NCBI RefSeq assembly: GCF_024460775.1
Contig: NZ_JANFYZ010000001.1
Location: 434,001-498,000, forward strand
From: Desulfovibrio desulfuricans
GTDB lineage: Bacteria > Desulfobacterota > Desulfovibrionia > Desulfovibrionales > Desulfovibrionaceae
DNA: 64,000 nt
Reading direction: 5' to 3'
Under the pieces are notes generated by a model that was not told the origin of the DNA, ran no database searches, and saw nothing but the letters and a program-made list of their open reading frames with translations. Below, piece by piece: positions 36,709 to 44,361 of this stretch. Each line of letters starts with the position of its first letter. Within the stretch, counting starts at the first letter, position 1. The position numbers and the translations under genes are program-made.

Positions 36709-38487
36709 CTAGAACACGCCGGTTACACGCCCGGTTGCCACATCCACATCTATGTTGCGGAAGGAGGGCCTGGAGCCAGTACCGGGCATAAGGCTGATGT
36801 CGCCCGCCACCGGGGCCACAAGACCAGCGCCGCCAAAAAGCAGCACATCGCGCACATGCAACCGCCAGGATGAAGGCACGCCCTTGCGCTTGGCGTCGTC
36901 CGAAAGCGAATACTGGGTTTTGACCATGCACACGCCAAGCTCGTCCGCATCGGGGCGTTCCTGAAGCGCCTTGAGGCGCTGGGCGGCCATGGGTTCAAAA
37001 TCCACGCCGTCTGCGCCGTAAACCTCACGGGCGATGCAGACAATGCGCTCGGCAATGGGCAGCTTCCAGTCGTAGAGCGGGCGGAAGTTCCGCTTGGGCG
37101 AATTGCAGGCGTCCATGACGGCATCTGCCAGTTCAAGCGCGCCTTCGCCGCCTTTTTCCCAATGTTCAGAAACAGCGACGCTTGCCCCCGCCTTTTCGCA
37201 GATACGGCGGATAGCGGCAATTTCGGCGGGTTTGTCGGTATAAAACTTGTTGATGCACACCACAGAGGGCACACCGGAGCGGCGCACAATGCCGATATGG
37301 TGCAGCAGGTTGACGCAACCGGCCTCCACCAGACCCACATCTTCCCGCAGGTATTCTTCGGGCAGGGGCTGACCGGGGCGGGGCTGCGGCGCGCCGCCGT
37401 GGTGCTTGAGCGCCCGCACGGTGGCCACGATCACCGCCGCGTCAGGCGCAAGGCCGCTGTAACGGCACTTGAGGTTCCAGAATTTCTCGTAGCCCATTTC
37501 TGCGGCAAAGCCGGATTCGGTCACGTGGATGTCGCCAAGCTTCAGACCCACCCTGTCGGCAATAACCGAACTCTGTCCCAGAGCGATGTTGCCGAAGGGG
37601 CCAGTATGCACCAGCACGGGCTGGCCCTCGATGGTCTGGATAAGGTTGGGCTTGATGGCCTCCACCAGCCATGCGGTCATGGCGCCGTCCACTTCAAGGT
37701 CGGCGGTGGTCACGGGCCTGCCGTTGCGGTCAAGGGCAAGCACCATGCGGCCCATGCGCTGCCGCAGATCGGCCAGATCGCGCGCCACGGAAAGAATGGA
37801 CATGACTTCGGAAGCAACGGTAATGTCAAAGTGCGAGCGCATCATGAAGCCATCGTTGCGCCTGCCGTCGCCTTCCATGCCGATAATCACATTGCGCAGG
37901 GCCTGGGCGCAAAAATCCATCACCCAGCCGGTGCTGACGCGCGTGGGGTCAATGTCCAGACGGCGCATGCCCGAGAGCCGCTCAAGGGTGGCGTCGTCAT
38001 AGTTGCGCTCGTGCTGCATGCGGGATGTGAGGGCCGTCATGGCAAGATTGTGGGCCGCGCCCACGGCATGGATATCGCCCGTAAAGTTGAGAGAATACGG
38101 CGTGAGCGGGATGCACTGCGAAAGACCGCCGCCAGCGGCGGAACCCTTCATGCCCATTGTGGGGCCGCCCGAAGGCTGGCGGATAGCGGCGGACGACCGC
38201 AAACCGCGCCGCGCAAGCCCCTGCACCAGACCAATGGTGGTGGTGGACTTGCCTTCGCCAAGGGGCGTGGGCGTGATGGCCGTAACGTCAACGTATTTGC
38301 CGTTGGGGCGGTTCTCAAGCCTTTGCAGCACTTCCTGCTGCTCAATCTTGCCCATGTATCGCCCGTAGGGCAGCACTTCTGAAGGTTCCAGCCCCATCTC
38401 GGCGGTCAGGGCTTCAAAAGTTTTCATATTCTGTTCGGCATCCAGGGCTATCTGCCAGTCCGGGTGCTTGGTGGGATCAAGAGTCAT
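36709..38487 (-). CDS. fhs: Formate-tetrahydrofolate ligase
   Basis: A 592-residue, N5/N10 one-carbon enzyme making 10-formyl-THF from formate and ATP. The P-loop TPTPLGEGKSTTTIGL (about residue 60) and RQPSGGPTMGMKGSAAGGG are family signatures. In sulfate reducers it feeds formate into purine synthesis or a Wood-Ljungdahl-like branch. The start at 38487 has GGAG five bases upstream. An 18-base upstream extension starting with a non-ATG codon was rejected. Confidence 0.95.
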   Translation of the reverse strand: MTLDPTKHPDWQIALDAEQNMKTFEALTAEMGLEPSEVLPYGRYMGKIEQQEVLQRLENRPNGKYVDVTAITPTPLGEGKSTTTIGLVQGLARRGLRSSAAIRQPSGGPTMGMKGSAAGGGLSQCIPLTPYSLNFTGDIHAVGAAHNLAMTALTSRMQHERNYDDATLERLSGMRRLDIDPTRVSTGWVMDFCAQALRNVIIGMEGDGRRNDGFMMRSHFDITVASEVMSILSVARDLADLRQRMGRMVLALDRNGRPVTTADLEVDGAMTAWLVEAIKPNLIQTIEGQPVLVHTGPFGNIALGQSSVIADRVGLKLGDIHVTESGFAAEMGYEKFWNLKCRYSGLAPDAAVIVATVRALKHHGGAPQPRPGQPLPEEYLREDVGLVEAGCVNLLHHIGIVRRSGVPSVVCINKFYTDKPAEIAAIRRICEKAGASVAVSEHWEKGGEGALELADAVMDACNSPKRNFRPLYDWKLPIAERIVCIAREVYGADGVDFEPMAAQRLKALQERPDADELGVCMVKTQYSLSDDAKRKGVPSSWRLHVRDVLLFGGAGLVAPVAGDISLMPGTGSRPSFRNIDVDVATGRVTGVF

Positions 38488-38743
38488 GCTGTCTCCATAC
38501 AACAAAGAATTGGCAAAATGGTACGGGCCGCCCGCTGGGGCGTCAAGCCCGAGGCATCAGGCATCGTGGCGGCCTTGCGGCTGCAGACCGCATCATATAT
38601 ATACCACAACAATTCCGCCATGTTCATAGGCGGATTTGCCCACCGCAACAGGCAGGCTGGAAATTTCACCGGGCACATGACAAACAGCCATAAAGCCCGC
38701 AACGGCGCGGCACCCTACCCGCCGCCAAAGCACAGGAGCAGCC

Positions 38744-39112
38744 ATGCGATTCACCGCCCAACAGGGCCGTCTGAGCATACATCTGCGCGTTTTTCGCCAG
38801 GGGCGGGACCTGCAGGTGCTTTGCGGCGGCGGCGCAACCCATACCGGCGCTGTGGCTCTGGCCGCGCCTGCGCATGGTCAGGTAGAGGCCCAAAGCCATC
38901 TGGCGGGCTTGCCCGGCCACAAGGAAGACGCCCTCGCCCTGCGCATGGCCGAACGCATGGCCCATGCCCTGAGCTGCGCCGTGTGCGTCAACGCGGGCAT
39001 CCACTACGACAACATCACCCGCGAAGAAATCCGGCAGGTCGAGCAGATGGTTCACGACCTGACGGAGCGTTGCATCTCCGCGCTGCAAAAGGATTCTCCA
39101 TGCTCACGGTAA
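38744..39112 (+). CDS. LpdD-like protein (prenylated-flavin chaperone type)
   Basis: A 122-residue single-domain protein. GHKEDALALRMAERMA, then CVNAGIHYDNITREEI, resembles LpdD, the small subunit linked to UbiD-type decarboxylases that carry prenylated FMN. No UbiD or UbiX gene lies nearby, so the role here is open. CAGGAG lies five bases before the ATG. The 256 bases separating it from divergent fhs (38488-38743) should contain both promoters; an AT-rich run at 38592-38606 is the likeliest core. Confidence 0.6.
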   Translation: MRFTAQQGRLSIHLRVFRQGRDLQVLCGGGATHTGAVALAAPAHGQVEAQSHLAGLPGHKEDALALRMAERMAHALSCAVCVNAGIHYDNITREEIRQVEQMVHDLTERCISALQKDSPCSR

Positions 39113-39309
39113 ACGATCTTACGGAACTGGAAAACTACATCCGCAGCGGCGAGCTTGAAGCCGATTTCAAGGACGGTTGCGAAAACGACCGCTTCTACCT
39201 GCTTGAACTGCTTGAAAAACTCATGGACGTCTCCGAACTGGCAGACGCCGCCGCCACACGGCTCATATTCAAAGGACTGCCCGTTCCTCCGCCGCCCACA
39301 GAAAAATAA
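39100..39309 (+). CDS. Small acidic hypothetical protein
   Basis: A 69-residue, largely helical acidic protein (VNDLTELENYIRSGELEADF) with a Pro-rich end. Its ATG overlaps the end of the LpdD-like gene by 13 bases and is preceded by AAAGGA, so the two are coupled. No domain recognised. Confidence 0.6.
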   Translation: MLTVNDLTELENYIRSGELEADFKDGCENDRFYLLELLEKLMDVSELADAAATRLIFKGLPVPPPPTEK

Positions 39310-39372
39310 CCCGCGGGGTGGCCTTTAGGCCTGCATGCCGGTAAGCAGCCACTGAAACAAGGGTGGCAGCCT

Positions 39373-41466
39373 TTATCCTTGCAGATGCGCTCCTGATTCC
39401 AAGGCGCTTGCCACCACAGCGCAGAGCCGCGCCACATCCTCAGCCGGGGTAACATACGGCGGCATGAGGTAAACAAGGCGGTTAAACGGCCGCACCCAGA
39501 TGCCGTGCCGCACAAAATATTCCTGTAATGCTGATGTATTGACGGGTTCACACGTTTCCACAACGCCGATGCCGCCCAGTACGCGCACATCGGCAACGCC
39601 CTGAAGCTCAGCACAGGGGGCAAGCCCTGAGCGCAGGGCGCTTTCAAGGTTTGCGACCTTCTGCCGCCAGTTTTCCTCTTGCAACAGGTCAAGGCTGGCG
39701 CAGGCCACGGCGCAGGCCAGCGCATTGGCCATAAAGGTGGGGCCGTGCATAAACACATTGCCCCCGGCGCAAATGCCCTGCGCCACACTGGCTGTGCAAG
39801 CCGTGGCAGCCAGGGTGAGCACCCCGCCCGTGAGCGCCTTGCCGCAACACAGAATATCCGGTGAAACACCGGCCCATTCCGCAGCAAACATCTTGCCCGT
39901 GCGGCCAAAGCCCGTGGCGATTTCATCAAATATCAACAGCGCGCCAGCCTCGCGGCACAGTTGCGCAAGCCCGCGCAGGTATTCGGGGTGGTAAAACCAC
40001 ATGCCGCCAGCGCCCTGCACCACTGGTTCAAGAATCACCGCCGCAATCTCGTGCCCGCGCTCGGCAAAAACACGCCGGGCATCGTCAAGGCTCGCCGGGT
40101 CAAAGGGCTGGTCAAAGCGGCAACTTGGCCGCTCCATAAATATCTGTTGGGGCAGCATGGCCGTAAACAGGCTGTGCATGCCCGTAACCGGGTCGCACAC
40201 CGACATGGCGCCAAAGGTATCCCCATGGTAACCGCCCCGCGGCGTAAGAAACTTGCTACGCCCGGTCTGGCCCCTGCCCTGCTGGTATTGCAGAGCCATT
40301 TTCAGGGCCACCTCCACCGCCACCGAACCGGAATCGGCAAAAAACACGCGCTCAAGCCCCGCAGGCATGAGGCGCAACAGCCTTTCGGCCAGATTGACCG
40401 CCGGTTCGTGCGTCAGGCCGCCAAACATCACGTGGGGCATGCGCCCGGCCTGTGCGTGCAGGGCCTCCATAAGGCGCGGATGGTTGTAACCGTGCACGGC
40501 TGCCCACCAGGACGACATGCCGTCCACAAGTTCCCTGCCGTCTGCCAGCACAATGCGGTTGGCTCTGGTGCGCGCTACAGTGCTGAGCAAAGGCGGCTGT
40601 ATGGCCGAGGCGTAGGGGTGCCAGATGGTCTGGTGATCGCGGCGCACAACATCCGCTCCGCAGTCGCAAGCAGCATCCAGAGGGGTTTGCAGATGCCGCA
40701 CCAGCGGTTCAAGCTCCTGAGCCAGAGTCTGCCAGCCCTCTGCATCCAGTTGCGCCACGCGCGGCAATTCCACAAGGGGAGCAGCCTGGCCATGTTGCGC
40801 CAGCCGCTCGCGCAGCATGGCGGCATTGTCGGCCAGCATGGCGTCCACATCCACGCCGGGGCAACCCGCTGCCGGGTCGGCGGAGGGAACAAGCACCACT
40901 CCGGCCAGTTGCAGACCGTTATGCCGCAATGCATCCATTGAAAGCAGAATGTGGTTCAGCCCACCCAGATAATTGCCGCCCACAAGCAGCACGGGCAGGC
41001 CCACCGAGGCCATGAGGTCGAGCATGTCCTCACGCTCGTTGAGCGGCACCCGCAAACCGCCAGCGCCCTCGAGCAGCAGCATATCAGCGGTGCTGGCGCG
41101 GCTGTGGCAAATGATGTCACTTCGCAGTCCTGCGCAGCTCAGGTGTGCGCCTTCGCGGGCTGCGGCCAGATGAGGCGATGCGGGCAGGCTGAAGCAATGC
41201 AGGGCCGTTGCAGGCAGCATGGCGGCGCTTTGCGGCATGCCCTCAACGGCGGCGGCATACACGCGGGCATCGGCCAGAGTGGCCGTATTGGCCTGCTCCG
41301 GCGCAACACCTGTCTGCACAGGCTTTACAGCCTGGGCGTTGATCCCGGCCAGCAGCAAGGCCCGCAGCAGGGCCGCCGTCACCACGGTCTTGCCCACATC
41401 TGTGCCGGAGCCAGCTATAAAAAGGCCCCTTAGCGGTGGGTCAATCTTTTCCTCAGCAGTTTGCAT
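39373..41466 (-). CDS. bioDA: Fused dethiobiotin synthetase-DAPA aminotransferase
   Basis: A 697-residue bifunctional biotin enzyme. BioD (about residues 12-235) begins LFIAGSGTDVGKTVVTAALL with its P-loop. BioA (about 255-697) begins HQTIWHPYASAIQPP and has the class III aminotransferase fold, with FDEIATGFGRTG and the PLP lysine in CCGKALTGG (about 545). The two catalyse consecutive steps (KAPA to DAPA to dethiobiotin), so fusion allows channelling. The ATG at 41466 overlaps the end of bioB by 14 bases. No bioF or bioC is in the window. Confidence 0.92.
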   Translation of the reverse strand: MQTAEEKIDPPLRGLFIAGSGTDVGKTVVTAALLRALLLAGINAQAVKPVQTGVAPEQANTATLADARVYAAAVEGMPQSAAMLPATALHCFSLPASPHLAAAREGAHLSCAGLRSDIICHSRASTADMLLLEGAGGLRVPLNEREDMLDLMASVGLPVLLVGGNYLGGLNHILLSMDALRHNGLQLAGVVLVPSADPAAGCPGVDVDAMLADNAAMLRERLAQHGQAAPLVELPRVAQLDAEGWQTLAQELEPLVRHLQTPLDAACDCGADVVRRDHQTIWHPYASAIQPPLLSTVARTRANRIVLADGRELVDGMSSWWAAVHGYNHPRLMEALHAQAGRMPHVMFGGLTHEPAVNLAERLLRLMPAGLERVFFADSGSVAVEVALKMALQYQQGRGQTGRSKFLTPRGGYHGDTFGAMSVCDPVTGMHSLFTAMLPQQIFMERPSCRFDQPFDPASLDDARRVFAERGHEIAAVILEPVVQGAGGMWFYHPEYLRGLAQLCREAGALLIFDEIATGFGRTGKMFAAEWAGVSPDILCCGKALTGGVLTLAATACTASVAQGICAGGNVFMHGPTFMANALACAVACASLDLLQEENWRQKVANLESALRSGLAPCAELQGVADVRVLGGIGVVETCEPVNTSALQEYFVRHGIWVRPFNRLVYLMPPYVTPAEDVARLCAVVASALESGAHLQG

Positions 41467-42403
41467 CGCAGCGAACCTCAAGCCCTTGCGCGGCGATCAT
41501 TTCAAGATCATGCGCAATGCTCTGCCCGTGGGTTGTAAGATAATCGCCCGTCATGAGGGCATTGGCACCGGCGGCGAAAATCTCATTCTGGCGGCTGCCC
41601 AGCACAAGAGGCCTGCCCCCGCAGATGCGCAAGGTGGCCTTGGGCAAAATGTGCCGGAACACGGCAATGAGCGTCAGCGCTTCATCAGCGGTGAGGGGCT
41701 TCTGCCCTGCCAAAGGCGTTTCCGGGTGCGGATGCAGAAAATTCATGGGCACATGGCTCACACCCATCTTTTTGAGACTGAAGGCAAAGTCCACGCGGTC
41801 TTGCCAGCTCTCACCCAGGCCGAACAGGCCGCCGGAACACACGCTCAGGCCCGCCTCGCTGGCTCGCAGCACAGTGTCGCGCCGCTGCTCCCAGGTTTGC
41901 GTAGTGCACACGCTGGAGTAGTAGCTTTGCGAGGTTTCCATATTATGGTGAAACCGGGTAAGCCCGGCCCCAGACAAAAGGGCAAAATCTTCAGCCGTTA
42001 GTTTGCCAAGCGAAGCGCAGACGCGCGGGCGCACGGCGTCCGGCAGGCCGGAAATTACAGTGCGCAGGCGCTGCAATTCGCTGCCGCTCAGGGCCGAACC
42101 GCTGGTAACAACGCCAATGCGCGCCACAGGCAGAGCTGCAAGGTGCAGGATGCGCTCGCGCAGTTCATCGTCCGGCAAGAGAGGAAAAACCTCAATAGGG
42201 GTGTGATTGTGCCTGCTCTGGGAGCAGAAACGGCAGTCCATGGAGCAGTTGCCGCTTCTTGCATTGATGATGGCGCACAAAACAATGCCGCGCCCAAAGG
42301 CCGCCTCGCGCAGCGCAGTGGCCCTGGCAAACAACTGTTCCTGCGGCAGGGACAAAAGCGCGAGGGCTTCGGCGGGCGTTGCAGCCGCCTGTGATTCAGT
42401 CAT
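41453..42403 (-). CDS. bioB: Biotin synthase
   Basis: A 316-residue radical SAM sulfur-insertion enzyme for the last biotin step. The CxxxCxxC motif is in GNCSMDCRFCSQS (about residue 53-61). HHNMETSQSYYSSV and the GLGESWQDR-type loop are also family features. The Arg and Cys residues for the auxiliary 2Fe-2S cluster appear along the barrel. I chose the ATG at 42403 (CAGGG upstream) rather than the frame limit at 42439. Confidence 0.93.
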   Translation of the reverse strand: MTESQAAATPAEALALLSLPQEQLFARATALREAAFGRGIVLCAIINARSGNCSMDCRFCSQSRHNHTPIEVFPLLPDDELRERILHLAALPVARIGVVTSGSALSGSELQRLRTVISGLPDAVRPRVCASLGKLTAEDFALLSGAGLTRFHHNMETSQSYYSSVCTTQTWEQRRDTVLRASEAGLSVCSGGLFGLGESWQDRVDFAFSLKKMGVSHVPMNFLHPHPETPLAGQKPLTADEALTLIAVFRHILPKATLRICGGRPLVLGSRQNEIFAAGANALMTGDYLTTHGQSIAHDLEMIAAQGLEVRCDANC

Positions 42404-42517
42404 GATATAACCCTGAAAAAGAACAATGATGCAGAGCAAAAATCATTTGCTGGCCGTAACCGCCCTGAATGGCAGCCATGCCGTCATACAGGCAGGTACA
42501 ATGCCATTTTTTGGCCT

Positions 42518-42548
42518 AAAAAAAAAGCCCGCCTCGGGGGCGGACTTT
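42518..42548 (-). terminator. Terminator of the MucR gene
   Basis: A 10-bp stem with one mismatch (42524-42533 with 42539-42548) and loop TCGGG; on the minus strand it runs into nine T residues. It lies 33 bases after the mucR stop. Confidence 0.8.
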
Positions 42549-42580
42549 CAGACCAATGACAAAGCCTGCTATTGCGGGTT

Positions 42581-42991
42581 TTATACCGGGGATGCTTGAA
42601 CCTTGCGGCGCTTTTCCCACAGCTTCATGTCTTTCATCTTTTTACGGCGTTCGCGCTGCAGGGCTTTACACACCAGAGGTGCGTCTTTCTTGAAGCCCCA
42701 CTTTTCGCGGTATTCAGCCGAGGTCATGCCGTGGCTGGCCAGATGACGCTTGGTAAGAATCTTAAAGCTCTTTCCACACTCAAGGCAGGTGACGGATTTT
42801 TCTTTGACCGACTTGCGTGCTTCAACGGCCATTTCGCCGCTGTCCAGTTCCACAGGCGTTTCGCCTTCAGCAACTGCTTTGATGCCCTGCGCCACTTTCT
42901 GTATAAAGGCGGCTATTTCTTCTTCGCTCATAACGCGAACGCCAGCTTGTGCTCTGGTAATTTCCAGCGCCTCTTTCAGATAATCGTCCAT
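42581..42991 (-). CDS. MucR/Ros-family zinc-finger transcription regulator
   Basis: A 136-residue protein. A helical N-terminal part (DDYLKEALEITRAQAG) is followed by a MucR zinc finger with CLEC and KRHLASH as probable ligands, and the typical TSAEYREKWGF. MucR proteins bind AT-rich DNA through multimers and act as H-NS-like silencers or regulators in Alphaproteobacteria; Desulfovibrio-type genomes carry homologues. The ATG at 42991 has AAAGGGG six bases upstream. The frame runs on to 43105 without conserved sequence. Confidence 0.88.
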   Translation of the reverse strand: MDDYLKEALEITRAQAGVRVMSEEEIAAFIQKVAQGIKAVAEGETPVELDSGEMAVEARKSVKEKSVTCLECGKSFKILTKRHLASHGMTSAEYREKWGFKKDAPLVCKALQRERRKKMKDMKLWEKRRKVQASPV

Positions 42992-43323
42992 AACTACCCC
43001 TTTATTGTCTTCAATATACTCAATCTGACGCGCTGCGTACCCGCCTGATCGGCTCATTGACAGAACAGTCGGTCCCCCTCCCATCCTGATGGGGAGAACA
43101 TACACAGCAGCTATTGTTTCGTCAATGTACTATACCCTATAATATAAAATTGTGTTGCAAATTTTACATAACCATTATTCCAGAATGTATTAACTTGTTG
43201 CAGTTACTTGGTGTCGGTGCAGGCGCAACAAACGTAAAAAACAGGGAGGCCGCTTGAAAAAACTTTCCCAAGCGGCCTCCCAGGCGAAATCCAGGTGTAA
43301 TGTCAGATTACCGCAAGAACATG
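42992..43323. other. AT-rich intergenic region upstream of the MucR gene
   Basis: About 330 bases. The part at 43120-43200 is strikingly AT-rich for this window, with several TATA-like runs on the minus strand (for example around 43130-43150). It likely contains the mucR promoter and possible MucR binding sites. The terminator at 43236-43281 occupies the far end. Confidence 0.55.
43236..43281 (-). terminator. Terminator of the lipoprotein gene
   Basis: A perfect 13-bp stem (43244-43256 with 43269-43281) and 12-base loop; on the minus strand TGTTTTTT follows. It is about 40 bases after the lipoprotein stop. Confidence 0.85.
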
Positions 43324-44064
43324 CTACTTTAAGACAAATGTGTCATACTTTGATGCAGTTCCCCAGAAGCGGTGATCCAGATATTGCCCGCGAATGTTCT
43401 TTGCATATCCTTCTGTAATTCCAGTCATATGTTCAGATACCGAAGCAACGGCAAAGGCGGCGCTGGCGCGCTGCTCAAAGGCACGAAGCTGGTCTGTCTG
43501 GCTTTCTGTCAGGCTTTCCTGCCCGGCAAAATTTTCAGGCAGAGGTTCTCTGTATTCCAGTATGACCTTGGTGTCATTAAAATTGTATCTGGCGGCAAAA
43601 CCGCGCGTCAGCCAGCGCATGGGCTTTGCTTCGTCCGTCAGCCCTGCAAGGGCTGAAAACGCATCCTTTTTGCTGTCCACAATATAGGTGCTGGCCGCAA
43701 AGCCGTCATTGTTGAAGATCTCCACCCCTTTATCAACGCTAAAGGGGCGCTGGCCGTCGCTGTCCCAGTACCAGCCGCGCGGCACCTCAGCCAGCCCCAC
43801 AATAGCCAGGGGACTTTGGGGGTCGCCCTTGCCGTAAACAGCAACCCACGCATGCAGTGGCAAGCCGCCGATAACGCCTGCTCCATCAAGGCTGACGCTT
43901 GTCTCGCCACCGGTAAGCAGGGGCATGTTCACCGCCTTCATGCTGATGGCCGGGCGGGCTGTGGAAACATAGGCCGTGTTCTGCATTCCCCTTTGCAATG
44001 CGCCGGTGCATCCGGCCATCAAGGCAAGCAGGCCGAGTGTAACACAAAGAAGCACTCTGTTCAT
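43324..44064 (-). CDS. Lipoprotein of unknown function (possibly DUF4851)
   Basis: A 246-residue protein with a lipoprotein signal peptide and lipobox MAGC (about residues 16-19). The rest is a soluble domain with no catalytic motif I recognise: ISMKAVNMPLLTGGETSVSL near the start and VEIFNNDGFAASTY in the middle. I recall similar lipoproteins in Desulfovibrio under DUF4851, but this is uncertain. The ATG at 44064 has GGAGGG six bases before it, which decides against the longer frame to 44229. It has its own terminator. Confidence 0.7.
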   Translation of the reverse strand: MNRVLLCVTLGLLALMAGCTGALQRGMQNTAYVSTARPAISMKAVNMPLLTGGETSVSLDGAGVIGGLPLHAWVAVYGKGDPQSPLAIVGLAEVPRGWYWDSDGQRPFSVDKGVEIFNNDGFAASTYIVDSKKDAFSALAGLTDEAKPMRWLTRGFAARYNFNDTKVILEYREPLPENFAGQESLTESQTDQLRAFEQRASAAFAVASVSEHMTGITEGYAKNIRGQYLDHRFWGTASKYDTFVLK

Positions 44065-44361
44065 ATGCCCTCCAAGGCTGACGGCGCACATTACGTCCTG
44101 CATCATCTTGTGAAACTTGCGGGACGTTCCATCGCACTTATCCATTAAAATCGCATCAGGCAGACAATACCACCCCACGGCGGAACTGCTGCTGTGTCTT
44201 GTTATATTCCAAGGAGTGAACGCATGCAATGCGCCCTCACATGCCGGATCGGCATATGGGAGGGAGCCCGGCGCCCTGATGCAAGACGCGCCTGAGACGA
44301 CAGCGGCAGGCTTGGTCGAAAGGCAAGGGCGAACAGGCCCAAAGGATGAAAACCGGGGAAG
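44065..44361. other. Intergenic region between two minus-strand genes
   Basis: About 300 bases that should hold the lipoprotein promoter. On the opposite strand a 23-codon open frame at 44224-44295 has a perfect AAGGAG seven bases before its ATG (see findings). No terminator with a T-run is seen for the large upstream gene. Confidence 0.45.

Noticed and set aside
38464..39309. One 281-codon gene spanning the fhs-bioDA gap
   Set aside because: It mixes non-coding DNA and the out-of-frame LpdD-like gene; only its last 69 codons from 39100 have a ribosome binding site.
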